From Anas platyrhynchos (lineage: Eukaryota > Chordata > Aves > Anseriformes > Anatidae): a stretch of 64,000 nucleotides of DNA. Below the pieces are notes generated by a model. The model was not told where the DNA came from. It made no database searches and saw only the letters and a program-made list of their open reading frames with translations. The stretch lies in the NCBI RefSeq assembly GCF_047663525.1, contig NC_092593.1, positions 22,292,001-22,356,000 of the forward strand. The letters run 5' to 3'. Below, one piece after another: positions 46,603 to 60,400 of the stretch (the first letter of the stretch is position 1; each line of letters starts with the position of its first letter). Both the position numbers and the translations under genes were made by a program.

Positions 46603-49362
46603 TGAAGGGGGAAGCCTGCAAAGATCACCACAGAGCTACCACCAGCCCACGCTCCCTGTTTTGGGCTGTTTCTCTCACACTTGTGCATAGGAAGTATATC
46701 ATTACAGCCCTGGGCATAATATTCAAACAAGCTTTTCAGCTGCGATTTTAAGAGAAGCGATTCTCAACATTTTGCCTATTAGTGCTATTGCCAAAATACC
46801 AGCTGGAGACTAGAGCCCATTCACAACTTGTTTCTCCACCTTTTTTTTTTCTTTCTTTTTTTTTTTTTTTTTAATTAAAGGTTTTGCTGTATTTTATTTT
46901 TTTTGTTGTTGTGTTTTGTTTTAAGTCAACCTGTGTAGTACTAATAATTGTTTCCTTGTGGGACAGCGCTCCTCTCTCAGTCATCGCCGTAGAGTTTTCA
47001 GTCCTTGCCCATCCAAGTTGTTAATTCTCTCTGACATTTCCCTGTATCTTTCTTCCAGAGAAGAAAGAGGCCATTGAAGAATATCGTGCAGAGTGTCAAG
47101 CAGTTCCCAAACTGATCCCTCAAGGCTCAGGCTGGTGAGAGGGCAGCCCAGCTCAGAGGCAGAGCCCGGCAGAGTTTGTTGAGGAACCTTTGAGCCAGCA
47201 GCATGCCACTTGAAAAGCCTTTTTCCTTTAGACACATTTGTGCCTTAAATGAGTACCAAATATAGAACACATTCTTTAAAAGATACTACTTTCCCCACAT
47301 GAGGTATCTAAAACTGTTGGAAAAAGCAAAGCTGAAAAATACAATGATACCCGTTACCATATATGACACACAATTAAATCAAAATTCCCCCACAGCCTGA
47401 CTTGGTGGCCATATATGCCCTCACTTTTCTCCTCTGAGTGGGTTTACACGATACAACTAGATCCTCACACACGCACACAACCACTGGCAGGGCTGCTTGC
47501 ATGCCCATTTGCCTAAAGGAAGGGGCACTTGAGAGAATCATTGTTAACAAATAACAGGGAGATATTAACAGTGACCAAAACAACAATATAAAATCCCCTT
47601 GTCCAGACTCTTCCAGTTGCTGCTACAGCTGCTGTGATATCTGGCAGTCACAGAAATGGCTTCCCACAGTATTAATTTCTTTGTGATGCAAAAAATAGCA
47701 CTGCTGGCTCTCCTCCTGCCCCTTCCCTTCCCATCAGGGCTCCACACACAGCCATAAAGGGTCTCTGGGCCCTCACTGTTCTGCCTTGTCCTAATCTGGC
47801 TCCTAGCAGGCCCCACTGCAAGGCCGTGCCACAGACATCACACATGCTCCCTCACCCGGGAAGCACAACAAGAAAACAGTTTTCAAGGCTTATGTGATAT
47901 CTTCCATCAGGAAAGGCTCCCAGGAAAGTGTTAAGGATGAACAGGAGAAGGCTAAAGTCCTCCCTCCCACTACGTTTTACACACACACGCACAGTGTGAG
48001 CTCCCCTTCCCATTCCAGGAAGTAGGCTGCCATTTTGTGACAGCTCTTCATCTAAAAGCCATCTTAGCTTACTTCACACAAATTTAAAAACAAAACAAAA
48101 ACAAACAAACAAACAAAAAACAGACAAACACAAAAACTATTCATTACTTACAACGTATAGATGTTTTAGACCCCAGTACTGTCAAAGTAAGAGGGATAAC
48201 TCTCCCTCTTTCATTTCTTTTCCACTTGTATCTGGTCTCTGGCCTACTTTCCCCATGGCTGATTCTGCAGCAATAGGTGCTCATGAAGGAAAAAATGGAG
48301 AGGAGGAGGGAAGGCAAGCTATCACCTCTTCTCTGGTCAGCCCCAACCCTCAATCCATTTCATTGCTCTGCCCAAGCACCTGAACATTACCATGACTGCA
48401 ATGCTGAGACATTAATATAAATCTATCCTTTCAATGCTGGCCAGCTGATCATTCCCATTTTACAAGTTTTATGTATTCATTTTAGTATTCTTTCACTATA
48501 AGGCTAACAAATGCCATCAGAAAATTGAGGAAGTGGGAAGAGCCAGCATTCTTCCACACTGACACTGTTCCTAGAAGGCAAATAAGGCAAATCTAGTCAA
48601 GGCAAGTCTTACTCCCCAGCAGGAGCTGAAGAATAACCTTAGTTTACATTTTGTTCCCCTTTACAGATGGAGCACAACACGTCTCTCATGGAATTTTGCT
48701 AACGGTTATTTTTCCGCTTGTGCTCCAAGTAGGCTCCCTGGAGGTGCACTATGCATTTATTAAAACCGGAGAACAGCAGCTGTGGGTCAAGAAAATCAGA
48801 GGCAGAAGGAGCATGAAAAGTATTTTCTGACTAATCACAAAAAACAACAGAGAAGAAAATCTTTAAAATCCTCTCAAGATATTTTAATATTAAACATTAA
48901 AAGTTTTGCAGATGTGATACTTACAAATTGCTCCTAAATATACAAGAACTTTGCAAGCAACTATTAGAATAGTATGCAGCTTGTAGTAACACTCTTAAAA
49001 TCCCAAAAATATTTACAGACTTTCCTTTTAAGCCAGGGGTGAATAAAAGTCTAGACTTTTACTAGTGAACTGTTTCTAGCTGCCGTTAAGTTAGAAGCCT
49101 CTGAGCCTGAACCAATACTAGTCTCACCAACTGCAAGGAATGCAAAGAAAACCATTCTCTCTCAAAAGTGAGCAAGGATTTAATGCTAAATGTAGTGCTA
49201 ACAATTGAGCAGAAGGTAAAATTAACCTATTCCACTGTTACAACAGACCATGTTTGGGATTTTGGGGGAAAGGCTAGGTAGGTCTTTCCCTTTCAACACA
49301 AGTCCAGGATCCAAGTACCTCCCAAGTGAACAGGGTCTTCTGGTGTTGCTTTCTTACCTGCT
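46603..49362. other. Gene-free stretch between CR1 and LTR
   Basis: Unique-looking sequence with a T-rich tract at about 46841-46920 and a (CAAA)n tract at about 48086-48136. No gene is supportable. Confidence 0.6.
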
Positions 49363-49948
49363 TGTTGTGGTTTAGCCCCGGCAGGCTGCTGAGCACCACC
49401 CTGCTGCTCACTCACTCTCCCCATGTGGGATAGGGGAGAGAATTAGAAAGGTAAAAGCGTGAGAACTCATGAGTTGAGACAAAGACAGTTTACTAGGTAA
49501 CGCAAAAGCCACACACACAGGAAAAGCAAACCCAGGAATTCATTTACCACTTCCCACTGGCAGGCAGGTGTTCAGCCACTCGCAGGAAAACAGGGCTCAT
49601 CACACGTTAACGGTTTCTTGTGAAGATGTGTGCCATCACTCCAAATGCACCCCCCACCCCCTTCCTCCTTTACCCCACCTTTTAGTGCCAAGCATGACGC
49701 CATATGAAATGGAGTATCTCTTTGGTCCAGTCTGGCTCACCTGTCCTGGCCATGACCCTTCCCAGCTCCTGGTGTACCCCCAGCCCCCTTGCTGGCAAGA
49801 AGCAAAAAAGTCCTCGTTCTGTGTAAGCACTGCTCTGCAACAACTAAAAACATCACTTGTATCACCACTATTTTCATCAAAAATCTAAAGCATAACATCA
49901 TATAAGCTTCAACAAAGAACTAACTCTATCCCAACCAAAACCATCACA
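49363..49948 (-). mobile_element. Solo LTR of an endogenous retrovirus (ERVL-like)
   Basis: The 586-bp element starts with TG and ends with CA in both orientations' terms: minus-strand start tgtgatggttttggttggga, end ccacaaca. It is flanked by a perfect 5-bp direct repeat ctgct (49358-49362 and 49949-49953). A 5-bp duplication is typical of ERVL-class integration. The sequence agrees with an LTR family I recall as common in neoavian birds. No gag, pol or env sequence is adjacent, so this is a recombination-derived solo LTR. The TATA region near 49680 appears eroded (actaaaagg). A tract resembling the usual LTR polyadenylation segment lies near 49490. Confidence 0.88.
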
Positions 49949-50140
49949 CTGCTATTTTAGGTTAGCCATGAAAGACTGCAGAAGAAAGCACCCCATTTTG
50001 TTCAAGCGCAGAAATCCATCAATCACCTGCTCTACCACAGCCATACTCAAGTAGTTGTGCAGGGAAGGGCAGCTCAAGAGGGCTGTGTCTTTGCCAGCTA
50101 GTGTCTCAGGAAGCCAGCCCATTAGTGGATCAAGCTGTGA

Positions 50141-51140
50141 TCACAGAATCACAGGACTGTCTAGGTTGGAAGAGACCTCAGGATCATCAAGACCAACCTC
50201 TGACTTAACACTAACAAGTCCTCCACTAAAACATATCGCTAAGTTCAACATCTAAACATCTTTTAAAGACTTCCAGGGATGGTGACTCCACCACTTCCCT
50301 GGGTAGCCCGTTCCAATGCCTCACAACCCTCTCAGTAAAGAAGTTCTTCCTAATATCCAACCTGAAACTCCCCTGGCACAACTTTAACCCGTTCCCCCTC
50401 ATCCTGTCATCAGGTATGTGGGAGAACAGAGCAACCCTCACCTCACTACAGCCTCCTTTAAGGTACCTGTAGAGAGCAATAAGGTCGCCCCTGAGCCTCC
50501 TTTTCTCCAGGCTGAACAAGCCCAGCTCCCTCAGCCGCTCCTCGTAGGACTTGTTCTCCAGGCCCCTCATCAGCTTCGTCGCCCTTCTCTGGACTCGCTC
50601 GAGCACCTCGATGTCCTTCTTGTAGCGAGGGGCCCAAAACTGAACACAGTACTCGAGGTGCGGCCTCACCAGAGCCGAGTACAGGGGGACAATCACTTCC
50701 CTAGCCCTGCTGGCCACACTGCTTCTTATACAAGCCAGGATGCTGTTGGCCTTCTTGGCCACCTGAGCACACTGCTGGCTCACATTCAGCCGACTGTCCA
50801 CCATCACTCCCAGGTCCTTCTCTGCCTGGCAGCTCTCCAACCACTCATCTCCCAGCCTGTAGCTCTGCTTGGGGTTATTGCGCCCCAGGTGCAGGACCTG
50901 GCAGTTGGCCTTGTTGAACTTCATGCGGTTGACCTCAGCCCATCGGTGCAGCCTATCCAGATCCTCCTGCAGAGCTTTCCTGCCCTCGAGCAAATCGACA
51001 CACGCACCTAACTTGGTGTCATCTGCGAACTTACTGAGGGTGCACTCGATCCCCTCATCCAGATCATCGATAACGACATTAACAAGGACCGGCCCCAGTA
51101 CCACGCCCTGGGGAACGCTACTAGTGACCGGAATGAGCCG
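50141..51140 (-). mobile_element. Young 5'-truncated CR1 LINE with open ORF2 C-terminus
   Basis: The element is about 1 kb, ending at 50141 with CR1 octamers (cctgtgattctgtgatca on the minus strand). A single open frame (51104-50226, and open further upstream to about 51140) encodes the C-terminal reverse transcriptase. It includes motif B ([10 protein letters not shown]) and motif C (FADDTKLG, 51029-51018), then the thumb-like C-terminal domain with [20 protein letters not shown]. The endonuclease, RT motifs before B and ORF1 are missing, so it cannot move itself. Lack of stops over about 300 codons suggests recent insertion. Confidence 0.93.
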
Positions 51141-54100
51141 TGATGTCTCGTGGCTTCTTACATCCCACCCCAGAATTCTTGCTTCACTTCCCTTACCATC
51201 TTCGTTCCGTTCCCTTCATCCCTAGCTACGCTTCATATTTATAGAAGTTTTACTTCTCCTTTTTTTAGCTTTGTTTATTCTGTTTTCTTATTCTCAGTAT
51301 TTCCACCAAAAGCTACATGTTTTTTCTCTCTTTCGACATGCACATTTAGAACAAGCAGCACAGATACAGCACAATCTGCACTCCCTGCACAACAAAGGAG
51401 AAGAGGGGCATACAGTAGCAATAAGGAAAAGCAATAGGGACAGAAGCTGACTTCTTTCAGCTGCTGTGCTGCCTCTCTGCCAGACTAGTCCTCCCACAAG
51501 AGCCTAGAGCCACCGATCTACTTCATACCAAAAGCAACAACTTCAGTAACACCAATATCACATGGCTCAGCCTCCTCCTGTCAGACAGATAGCAGAAGAC
51601 AGCTGGGAAAGAACTCACCCCATCAAAACAGCACCTCCAGTGGATCTCTCCTGGATCTGCCAAAATGCCAGCTGCAGCACTTCCCAACAGTTCAGCACAG
51701 AAGTATGTGGCTACCTGGGACTTGCCACCTTTGTTCCCAGCCCTTCCAAAGTCTGATGAGTCCTGGTGGCCTCAGCATTGTGCCCAGTCCAGGTGGCAAT
51801 TCCAGTCAGTGCTCTCTTACTGTGCCATTGTACTGGGACCTGTAGGGAAAGCTCCCATGTAAGGTCCCTGTGCCTTGCTGTGCTGGTGTTGGGGAAGAGG
51901 GTTGCAGCCTTTGACTGGTTGCCTCCAAGTGCTCCTCAAAAACCCCAGGGAGATGAATGGGCCTCTTGCATACACCTGCCTTGATAAGATTATGGAGTGA
52001 CCAGTTCCTCCCTTCTACCCCTTCATTCAAAATCATCTTAGAAATTCCTGTTAATAACGAGTAATTTTTTGCTGTCTGGTGTCTTTCAAATACTGAGTGA
52101 TATCATGTATGCAGAGAGTCGCGGCAAGGTTTTTGTCTTTCAAAAAAGCTTCATTTCCTGAAGCACATTATATCAAAATCCCACCCTATGAATCCCTTCT
52201 GTGCAACACAGCTCCCCTTGTTAAAATTCTGCACAAGCATATTGCCTCCCCTCTCCCTTAGGTACCATTCTCTCTATGTACACTACAATAACAACTGCGC
52301 CTTTACTAAGATTGAGCACAATAACCAGGTCTTTGTAGAGGATAATTAACAGCCAGCAGTGAATCTTAGTGTTTATTCAATGGACTATGAATGAGTTATG
52401 AAAATTCTTTTCTACTGGGGAAGTAGGGGGATATCATTACGTTTGCATATGCTTTACCTCTTGCATGATAGCATATTTATGGTTTTCATAGTTTAAAGTC
52501 AGAAATATGTACACAGTTATTATACGTTTGCATTCAGGCAGTTATGGCTCAATGTTTGCTTCTCCTTCTGTCATTAATGAAATCCCTACTCCATCTGTAT
52601 CTAATCCAAATGCCTCATGTCCACCCTGAGCTGGATGAGTAGACCTGAGCCTCTGCAGCTGTTCCAAGAGATGCAAAGGTTCATTTCTTGGACTGAATTT
52701 CCACAGCATTACATAAACTATCTAGAGCACTGCCCTCACACAGGATACTTCACAGAGTGCTTGGAGGTGAATACAGTGATATTACACAGAGATACATGGA
52801 GCACCTAAATTTGCACGTGAGCTCTTCATTTCATGATAAAAAAAGCTGTCATGTTGTTCTCTACTATTTAATAGCTTTTTCAAATATAGAAACTCTATAG
52901 TGTATTCATATACATATAGTCAATTTAAATATAAAACACAGAAACATCTCTCAAATTAAGACTGAAAACCAATAGTTGTATAATTTAAGTGAGAATACAG
53001 TCTTTTAAAGTAGAAATACTAACAACCATTGACAGAAAAGCAAAAGAAAGAAAAAACGTCCAGATGCATTAGAAAAATAAATAAAAACAAAGCTTTACTG
53101 TTACTGTTCCGAATATCCAGTTTCAGTTCTCATCCAAGCTACCAGGATATGACTAAGAGAAGAAGGGACTCGGGCTGAGGAAATGTGCACATTCACTGCT
53201 AACTCAAAACAAACACCATTCCCCTACATTTTTCTGACCAGGAAACATTAATGTTCCAGTAGGTAAGCTGCTCTTACCTGGATGCACGTTGCCAGAAAAA
53301 TACAGCAGACCTCAGTGTTTTTTCTCACTAAAGATCCTCCCTGGGAGCTTCCAGAAGCATCTGCTCTGGGTGCTTGAGCGATGGAGATGAGGCCATCACC
53401 TCTGAGCAGGGAAGGTGTGTGAGGGCCTTTGTGTACATTGCCCGACTTGCGCAGGGAATTGCTATACACAAAGAGACACTCAGGAATGAGGCCCAGGAAA
53501 GCCTAAAGCATCTGAAAAGGGTGTGAGGCCAGACACTGTGGTGAGCAGAGGCCAGCAGAGAACACCTGAAACATTACGCTTAAGAAATGCTGAATCTGTC
53601 CAAGACACAAGTCACCTGGGACAGCAGAATGGCCCTCTTCATGGTGGGGCAGGTGCATTCCTGCTTCTGCAGAGCGTGTCGGGACAAGCAGGCTTTGTTG
53701 CTGCTGTTATATGGTTTTGCATTGCTAAGGCACGCACAAAACCTAGGGCACACTGCTGAAAAATGAGCCTTTTGGACTGGCCTGTGTGCAGTGGCTGGCA
53801 CTGCAATTACATGATTGCTGGCATGCCAGTAAGCATGACAGGCAGCCCAGGTCGGTGGAGGAGTCCCATCTTTAAGTGGGCCACAACTGGGAGTTTTCCG
53901 TTTTCAGACAGGATTTGCTAGAGCTGGAAACATGGCATGTGGACACTTGGAACTAGCACTCCTGACAATGAACTTAATGCCATTTCTGTAATTGTTACTG
54001 AATAGGGCTTTTTTCCTCTCCTCTACAACCTAAAAATCCCCTTTCAGTCCAGCAAGTCATTCACACAGAAGGGCTGCTTCCAAAGCAGCGATCTGACGAG

Positions 54101-54222
54101 AGGATTGGGAATAAAAGCATCACAGCCCTCGGCTGCAGCGCAGCAGCCCTCAGAGGTGACCTACAAAGGGAGCCCGTGAGCCTCTGACCTCCCCAGCCCT
54201 TTTATGATATTTTAAAGCTGTC

Positions 54223-54246
54223 TTTTTTTTTTTTTTTTTTTTTTTT
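54223..54246. repeat. T24 homopolymer
   Basis: Run of 24 T followed by C and more T on the plus strand; no associated retrocopy seen. Confidence 0.9.
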
Positions 54247-56011
54247 CTTTTAAAACTACCAGGAATAGTGGGGGAGGTTCTGCACGGTGGTTTGTTTGTT
54301 TGTATGTTTTGCTCTCAAAATGTAGGGCCCATCTCTCATGGAAGGGGTTCTGACTATCTGGACAACTAATGACATAAAATAATATTGCCTGAGTCAAGGG
54401 GGTGAAAGTCTAGAGAATAAATTTTTGTTTTTAATCTGGTTGCTTATCATTCCTCCTTCCTCGTTAACATCTACTGAAGTTTAGTCAAAAAGTTATATTT
54501 TGGAGAAACAAGGCTTTTGTGAAATGTTCAAGAGCTTTGCTCATCCTGGCACTAAACACACACCTGCCAGCCCACTGAGTATTTTTTCAGGTACTCAGGT
54601 ATCAATGTTTAGCACTACGCAAATTTTAGAAGTTAAACAGCACACACACACAAAAAAAGTCTTTTAAGTAACTGCCTTTTTAACTGCAAAAGAAAACAAA
54701 CAAATCAAATTGGTCTATAAATTACCTGTGGACAGCAAATATGACTAGCTGGAGACATTTAGTTTCATTCAGTTACAGGGATTTCTTCTAAGCGTCGTAA
54801 AACATGTGCTCCGTGGTCCATAGCCAGCACAGCCTGCACCATGGTATCGGCAAACACACAACATTTCTGCACTGCTGGCCAGAAGGGCACTTGACAAATC
54901 CTGCACATGAAATTATTCATTGCACAAATGAGTTAAAAACGAGTCTGCTTCTGCACAGGTGCAAAAAAGCCACTCACTTTGTAAGGGAGGGTTTCTTGAA
55001 GTTAAATTAGGTTCAGTAGCTGATGATGGTGATGCACATAATGAATTTGTAACAATGGGGAAGAAAAGCATAGCTTCTGACCCAGATAAAATCTGAAACA
55101 TTTTGCTGAAGTCCTACCCAGGCTTGCAGGACAAGGGCTGCACACCGAGCCCTACAGTCACAGCTGGAGCTGCCAACACACAAACACCTTTCCCAGCTCC
55201 AGCAGCCTCATCAGAGCAAGAAGCACAAACATGGATTACTACACCAAACACGTCAGACTAAGTCAATAGTTTAATAACCACTATTAAGGCTTTTCCAAAT
55301 CCATTTAACAACTGTAAATTAGTCCAAAATAAAATAGCCTCAGCCAATCAGCTGTGTAGTCACTGACCCACAGCTATATGCTCATTTCTCAATTAAGCAA
55401 ATCTCTGCACTGCGATAGGCCTGGCTGTTTTTGCATGTTTGTGTGGTGCAAGATCCAGCGGGTAAATCCCTGTACCCCTCCAAGAGCCTCAGCAGGCTGT
55501 CCCTGACACAAGGCACGAGCTTCTCTCTCACTGCGGGTGATGCTGATGCCGGATAAACCCCTCTGAGCCACTTGTCCCCTGCTGTCCCCTCCTGCCTCAT
55601 GCCCCCAGCAGCTGTGGCGGGGTGCAGGACCACCCTGAAGACCCTCACATGTGTGGAAGGAGAGGGGTCACTCACCTCCTGCTGCCATCCCCTTCCTCTC
55701 ACAGGAGCTGCCATTTGCCTGGGCCAGTGTCACTGCAAGGCAACAAGGTCCAAAATCATCACCCTGAGCACACCCTCAGAAAACCAGGCAGCTCCCCAAG
55801 CCACACGTACTTTTCGGGCCATACCAGGGCTCCTGTCAGGCTCCAGGACTCGGCGGGCCCTGGGGAGGTGCAGTGGCAGCACCAAGGGGAGGTGACGGGC
55901 GAGGCAGCCTCCGCTAAGGAGCTGATGGCACTGCTCACTCGTTTAGCACCGGAGAGCTGACAGCAGCCATTCAGCCTGTCGGGGGGAGCGGGGAGAGCCC
56001 GTCAGGCACAG

Positions 56012-56112
56012 CAGGAATAATTGGAGGGAGCTCCTAATTAATTTGATAATAACCCTATCCTGTACTAACACACTCCACATGCAAAAATGGGTAAAAAGTG
56101 CCAATTAGCGGT
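56012..56112. promoter_or_regulatory. Candidate conserved regulatory element (motif-based)
   Basis: The block contains TAATTAATTTGATAATAA-type homeodomain words, an octamer-like ATGCAAAA (56079-56086) and CCAATTAGC (56101-56109). It stands in a GC-richer setting. This is motif density only; conservation cannot be judged here. Confidence 0.25.
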
Positions 56113-56549
56113 GGAAGAGGAAGGAAGTGCGTGGTGGGGATTCGGAGATCTTCGCAGCCAGCTCCTCAGGGCGTGCAGGTGTGCGGGGCTGTGGGGCCTG
56201 GCCTGAGGCAGCCATGCTCAGCGGTGTCGCGCTGAGGGGCAAGCTCACGGCCTGGGCAGCCGCTGCCCGTCAGCACTGAGAAACCGCATCCCTACCACAG
56301 TGTGAGGGCATTCGTGTGGATTTCCATCAGAAGGAAGGTTTTTCCCCTTTAGGTGTGTGAGGTCAGGAGTGCCAGGCACCGTGGCTCGTGCCAGCACTGG
56401 CGTCGTGTCAGCCCAAAGAGGCACCTGCAAAGTCTGTGGTGGGCCGGGCACCCGCAGCAGCCATGACAAGCTGCTGGTAGTCCAAACATCAGGTTTAAGA
56501 TTTCATTTCTGAGTACTGACGTTGGCCTGCCACCAGCATTTAAAATAGG

Positions 56550-56553
<4 letters not shown>

Positions 56554-56586
<33 letters not shown>
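56554..56586. repeat. T33 homopolymer
   Basis: The longest single-base run in the window, uninterrupted for 33 bases. Confidence 0.95.
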
Positions 56587-56587
<1 letters not shown>

Positions 56588-57402
56588 GTCAGTGACAACC
56601 TGGTTTGTATTTTCACCTCTGAATTTTCTCAAAACTCTCAACATTCTGTATTACAGCCTAATCACAGGGCAGAAACTAGCTGATAATGCAGTATGGTTTT
56701 CAGAAAACAGCCAACTTGGATCAAATTATACATTGTTAAGGTTTTAACAGGTATTCCATACTCACCACTTTAAAACTCCCATAAAGCATGCAGCTGCTAT
56801 AATGAGCTTCAGCTTGCTCTCTGGGCAAATATGAAAGTTGTTTTTGTGTTCATGTTTGTGAACACAACCACAAGTCCAAGCTCGATGGATGCTATTGTGA
56901 TTGCTGGAGCAGACAGGTGGTGTTTTACTTTCCTGATTTGTGCCATACAAAGCACAGACCATGTGCAAGAAGCTACATAGCAGTTTGCAAGGCTGGCAAT
57001 GAGGGGAGCTTCCAACCATACAAAGCCACTTCTCCCAGGCCTTACTGAGGGCAAGAGCAGAGAAAAGGGATGGTAATGCAAAGAACTATTCTTACAGCAG
57101 CTCCATATCCAATAAGCAGGGGCTGATTTCCAGCTTCTTGGTACCAGCAATTTTCCAGGCACAGAAAAGGTGACGGCTGGGACAACGCTGGTGCCTGCAG
57201 CACAGCAATACCCCTCATCCCAGAGCTCCAACCTCCAGGGTCCATACCTGGGGAATAGATGTGTGGGATGGTAGCTGCATGGTAATCTCAACAGGGTGGG
57301 GATGGTGCCAGCAGGGAAGGATATGTGTGGGGAGAGCAGGCCCCAGCCCTGCAGCCTGGCTGTGTGTCCCTAGTGCTGCCCACTCCTGTTTGTCACCCGA
57401 GA

Positions 57403-57427
57403 TTTTTTTTTTTTTTTTTTTTTTTTT
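57403..57427. repeat. T25 homopolymer
   Basis: Uninterrupted run of 25 T on the plus strand. Confidence 0.9.
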
Positions 57428-60400
57428 GGTCTGTGTGACAATGCCAAGCAAGGCATCATCCCTCCTTACATGGCAATGTGCTTACAATTGGGGCCAGATC
57501 TTGGGTTTAAAATGAAGCCCAAAAAATAAGAAAACAAAGGAAATAACCACCCCTCCATCCCAACATTCATAAACCTCTTTAAAAGGCACCAGTTTGAAAT
57601 AAGACACAAACCTGGCACCTCGCCATGGGACTGCACTGTTTTTAACTGACCCCATATGTAAGATCAACCTGAGTGAGCTGTTAAATACTTTAATCCAGCC
57701 CTCCAGCCCCCTAGAGGCATGTTTCTCCCGTGAACTCTGGAGCCAAATTTCTGCAAAAGCAAGCTTTAGATCTGGAAACATTAACTACCCTCCCATGTAG
57801 TCAGAGAACAAAAGTCTTCGCCGGGACATAACGAACAGCCTACCAAATGCACCAGTTCCAGGTAAGGCAGACTTTGCGTCTCGCTGCTGCACAATGCGGA
57901 ATGCAAAGTAGTGTGAATCCTAAATCCTGGCCCTGGCAGCCACTGGGGCAAGGAGGCTGTGTTCAGGACCACCTCCTGCAAGCTATTCACACAGGAACTT
58001 TGTTCATATGGTAGATCACAAAAACTCGATGTTTCAAACACTTAAAAATGACATTTAGGTAATTATGGGTCAGCATAAGCTGATCCAAGAGGGACAGATA
58101 GATCTCCTAGCGGAAGCTGAACAATCACAAGAAAAATCCCACATGCTGGTATCTTGTTTTGGACACACTCAGCTTTGCGATGGAGTTGCCCAATTCTGCT
58201 TTTCTCCGTTTCAAGTAAAAGCTCCCTGCCAGCTACCTGTTCCTTTCTCCCATAAAGCACTTGCACCCGGGAAGTGCTGTTGTTAGCAGTAGCACTCCAG
58301 TTACTGGTGACAGCAGAGCTGTCTTGCTGTGGGATGGCGATGCAGGGAGGCTCTCCTTCCCAACACGTGAGCTCAGAAGGCGCCAGTTGTAGCCAGGATC
58401 CCTGAAAAAGCTTCCGCATTGCACGGCTGCCAGCAAGCACATGGCACAGGAGGAGGACTCTGCCCCCATCCCCTGGTAATTTATTAATTTGTATTGCTGT
58501 ACATCTGATTCACCCCCCAGCAGAAAGAAGAAATACAGCACTGTCTTTCCTTAGAGCAGAGACCAGAACTGATGCACAGGACATACTTAAGTGATTTGTG
58601 CTGCTGTTGTTGTTTTAAACAACAAAACTTTGATGTATTTGACGCAGGAAATGACATGGCTTCTCTATAGCTACATTTCTATGAAATCTTAAGTGAAAGA
58701 TTGCTTCCAGCAGAACACCCTGATTAAATCTGAAGAGATTTAGCAAAAAATAAGATTTCAAGGCCCAATTAATATTCTGATTAAGAAGTCAAGATGGGTA
58801 AGCTGGGAAAGAGCAGATGAGATCCTAGTCTTTCTCCTTGAATATGCTTCTGCTCGTTAACGAAGTTTTTAAAAACCAGGGGACAGGAGAATAAAAGGGT
58901 GACCTTTGATGTATGTGATATGCCATAAACTAGAACCAGTCCTCCGGATTTTTGCTTGTTGGCTTTGCATTTACTAAACAGAAGTTGCCTTTAAAGATAA
59001 TTTAACATGATTACAGGTTTCTCTCTCAGACTGAAGTTCTCTCTTAAAAGTAACCTATATACATTGCCCCTGTTTTAGAAAAAGCCTTGAAAGTTTTGAA
59101 AACCGATGCTTCCTGCTTGTCTCTCTTTTACGATATCCTAAAGACATCTGAAATCTTGTCCTTTTTTTTTTTTTTTCCCTGGAGAAATTTCTAGATGATC
59201 TGGGTTTCTCTGTGAGGCGAGAGGGGCTTCCTTGCTTCTGCAGGAGAAAGTCAGTTTCTCACAAAAAGAGCTTTTCTTATAAATGTATTCGTAACTGTCA
59301 TAAAAATGAAAACAACCTGAATAAAAACCATTTCCAGGCACTGAATTAGGATATCACTCACTCGGAAGAAGTGAGCCCGCATCAGCCAGTTCTGTCATCA
59401 ACCAGAGCCATGCGGAACAGATGTGCCAATTCACTGTTTAAAAACATACAACTGAGAACCGAAACCCAGGCTTCTTTAGGTCTTTTTCACACACCAATGG
59501 TCAAGCAGCAAGTTATTTTGAAGTAATACTGAGTAGCACTTATTTCTATAGATCCGTGTTCCTAACCAAATACAAAAGCCTCAGTTTAAACCTTTGACTG
59601 AAAAGGGGAAAAAAAAAAACAACAAACTTTCCCCTGGATCAGGGAATTTAAGAGACTTACCCCTGCCTGAAGCAGACACATACAAGTCCTAGAACAAGGG
59701 GTTACCTAAAAAAGTAAGGTTTAAAAAATCACCCAGAAGTAAAGTAGACTACACTGAGAATCCAATATAGTGCAGGTAGTGAAAACTGCCTAACCCCCTG
59801 AAGTTTGCAATGCTCGTCTAAAGTACTGTATACTCTGTAAGTAAAACCTCCTGCCCCAGAAATCCAAGGGAGGGTGAAAGAACTCACTTGAAGGTTTGTC
59901 TCTTTGAAAAAGACCTGAGGAAAGGAAGAAAGGTCCATTTCAGGGCTCGCAGAATAAGTGTATTTAGATACTCCTCCTTAAGAAAAGACCCAGATGCAAG
60001 CAAGGTTTGTGCCATAGTTTAAATCCAGGTTCCCAGAAAAAAACTTGCTTACAGAAAGATCAGAAGATCTGAGGATCATTACTGCAGAGGATTCTGAGAA
60101 ATTATCTCCTAATACGCAGTTGAAGACAGAACTAGTCTTGGTCTCTCTTTGGCTTGAACCTCTACTGAAATTTAATGCTGACAAATCAAAAAGGGATATA
60201 TCCAGAATCCGTAACCCTGATAAAAATGGGAAATCTGTATCATCTTAATCAAAGGATATGCCACCCTGAGCTGGATCTGTGTCTTGTCCCTTGGCCTCAT
60301 ATGACTCCTGTGTGCTAGAGGTTAAGGGTTTGTTAAAGAATATCGGTTTTGATTAAGTGTCACACACGGTGTAAAACATCCTCTTTATCATTGGAAGTGA

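Noticed and set aside
55382..55960. Cluster of open frames in a GC-raised block
   Set aside because: Both strands and several frames are open at once, which fits composition rather than coding.
56809..57291. 160-codon minus-strand open frame
   Set aside because: Overlapping frames on the same strand are equally open, and no domain or exon-like splice pattern is seen.
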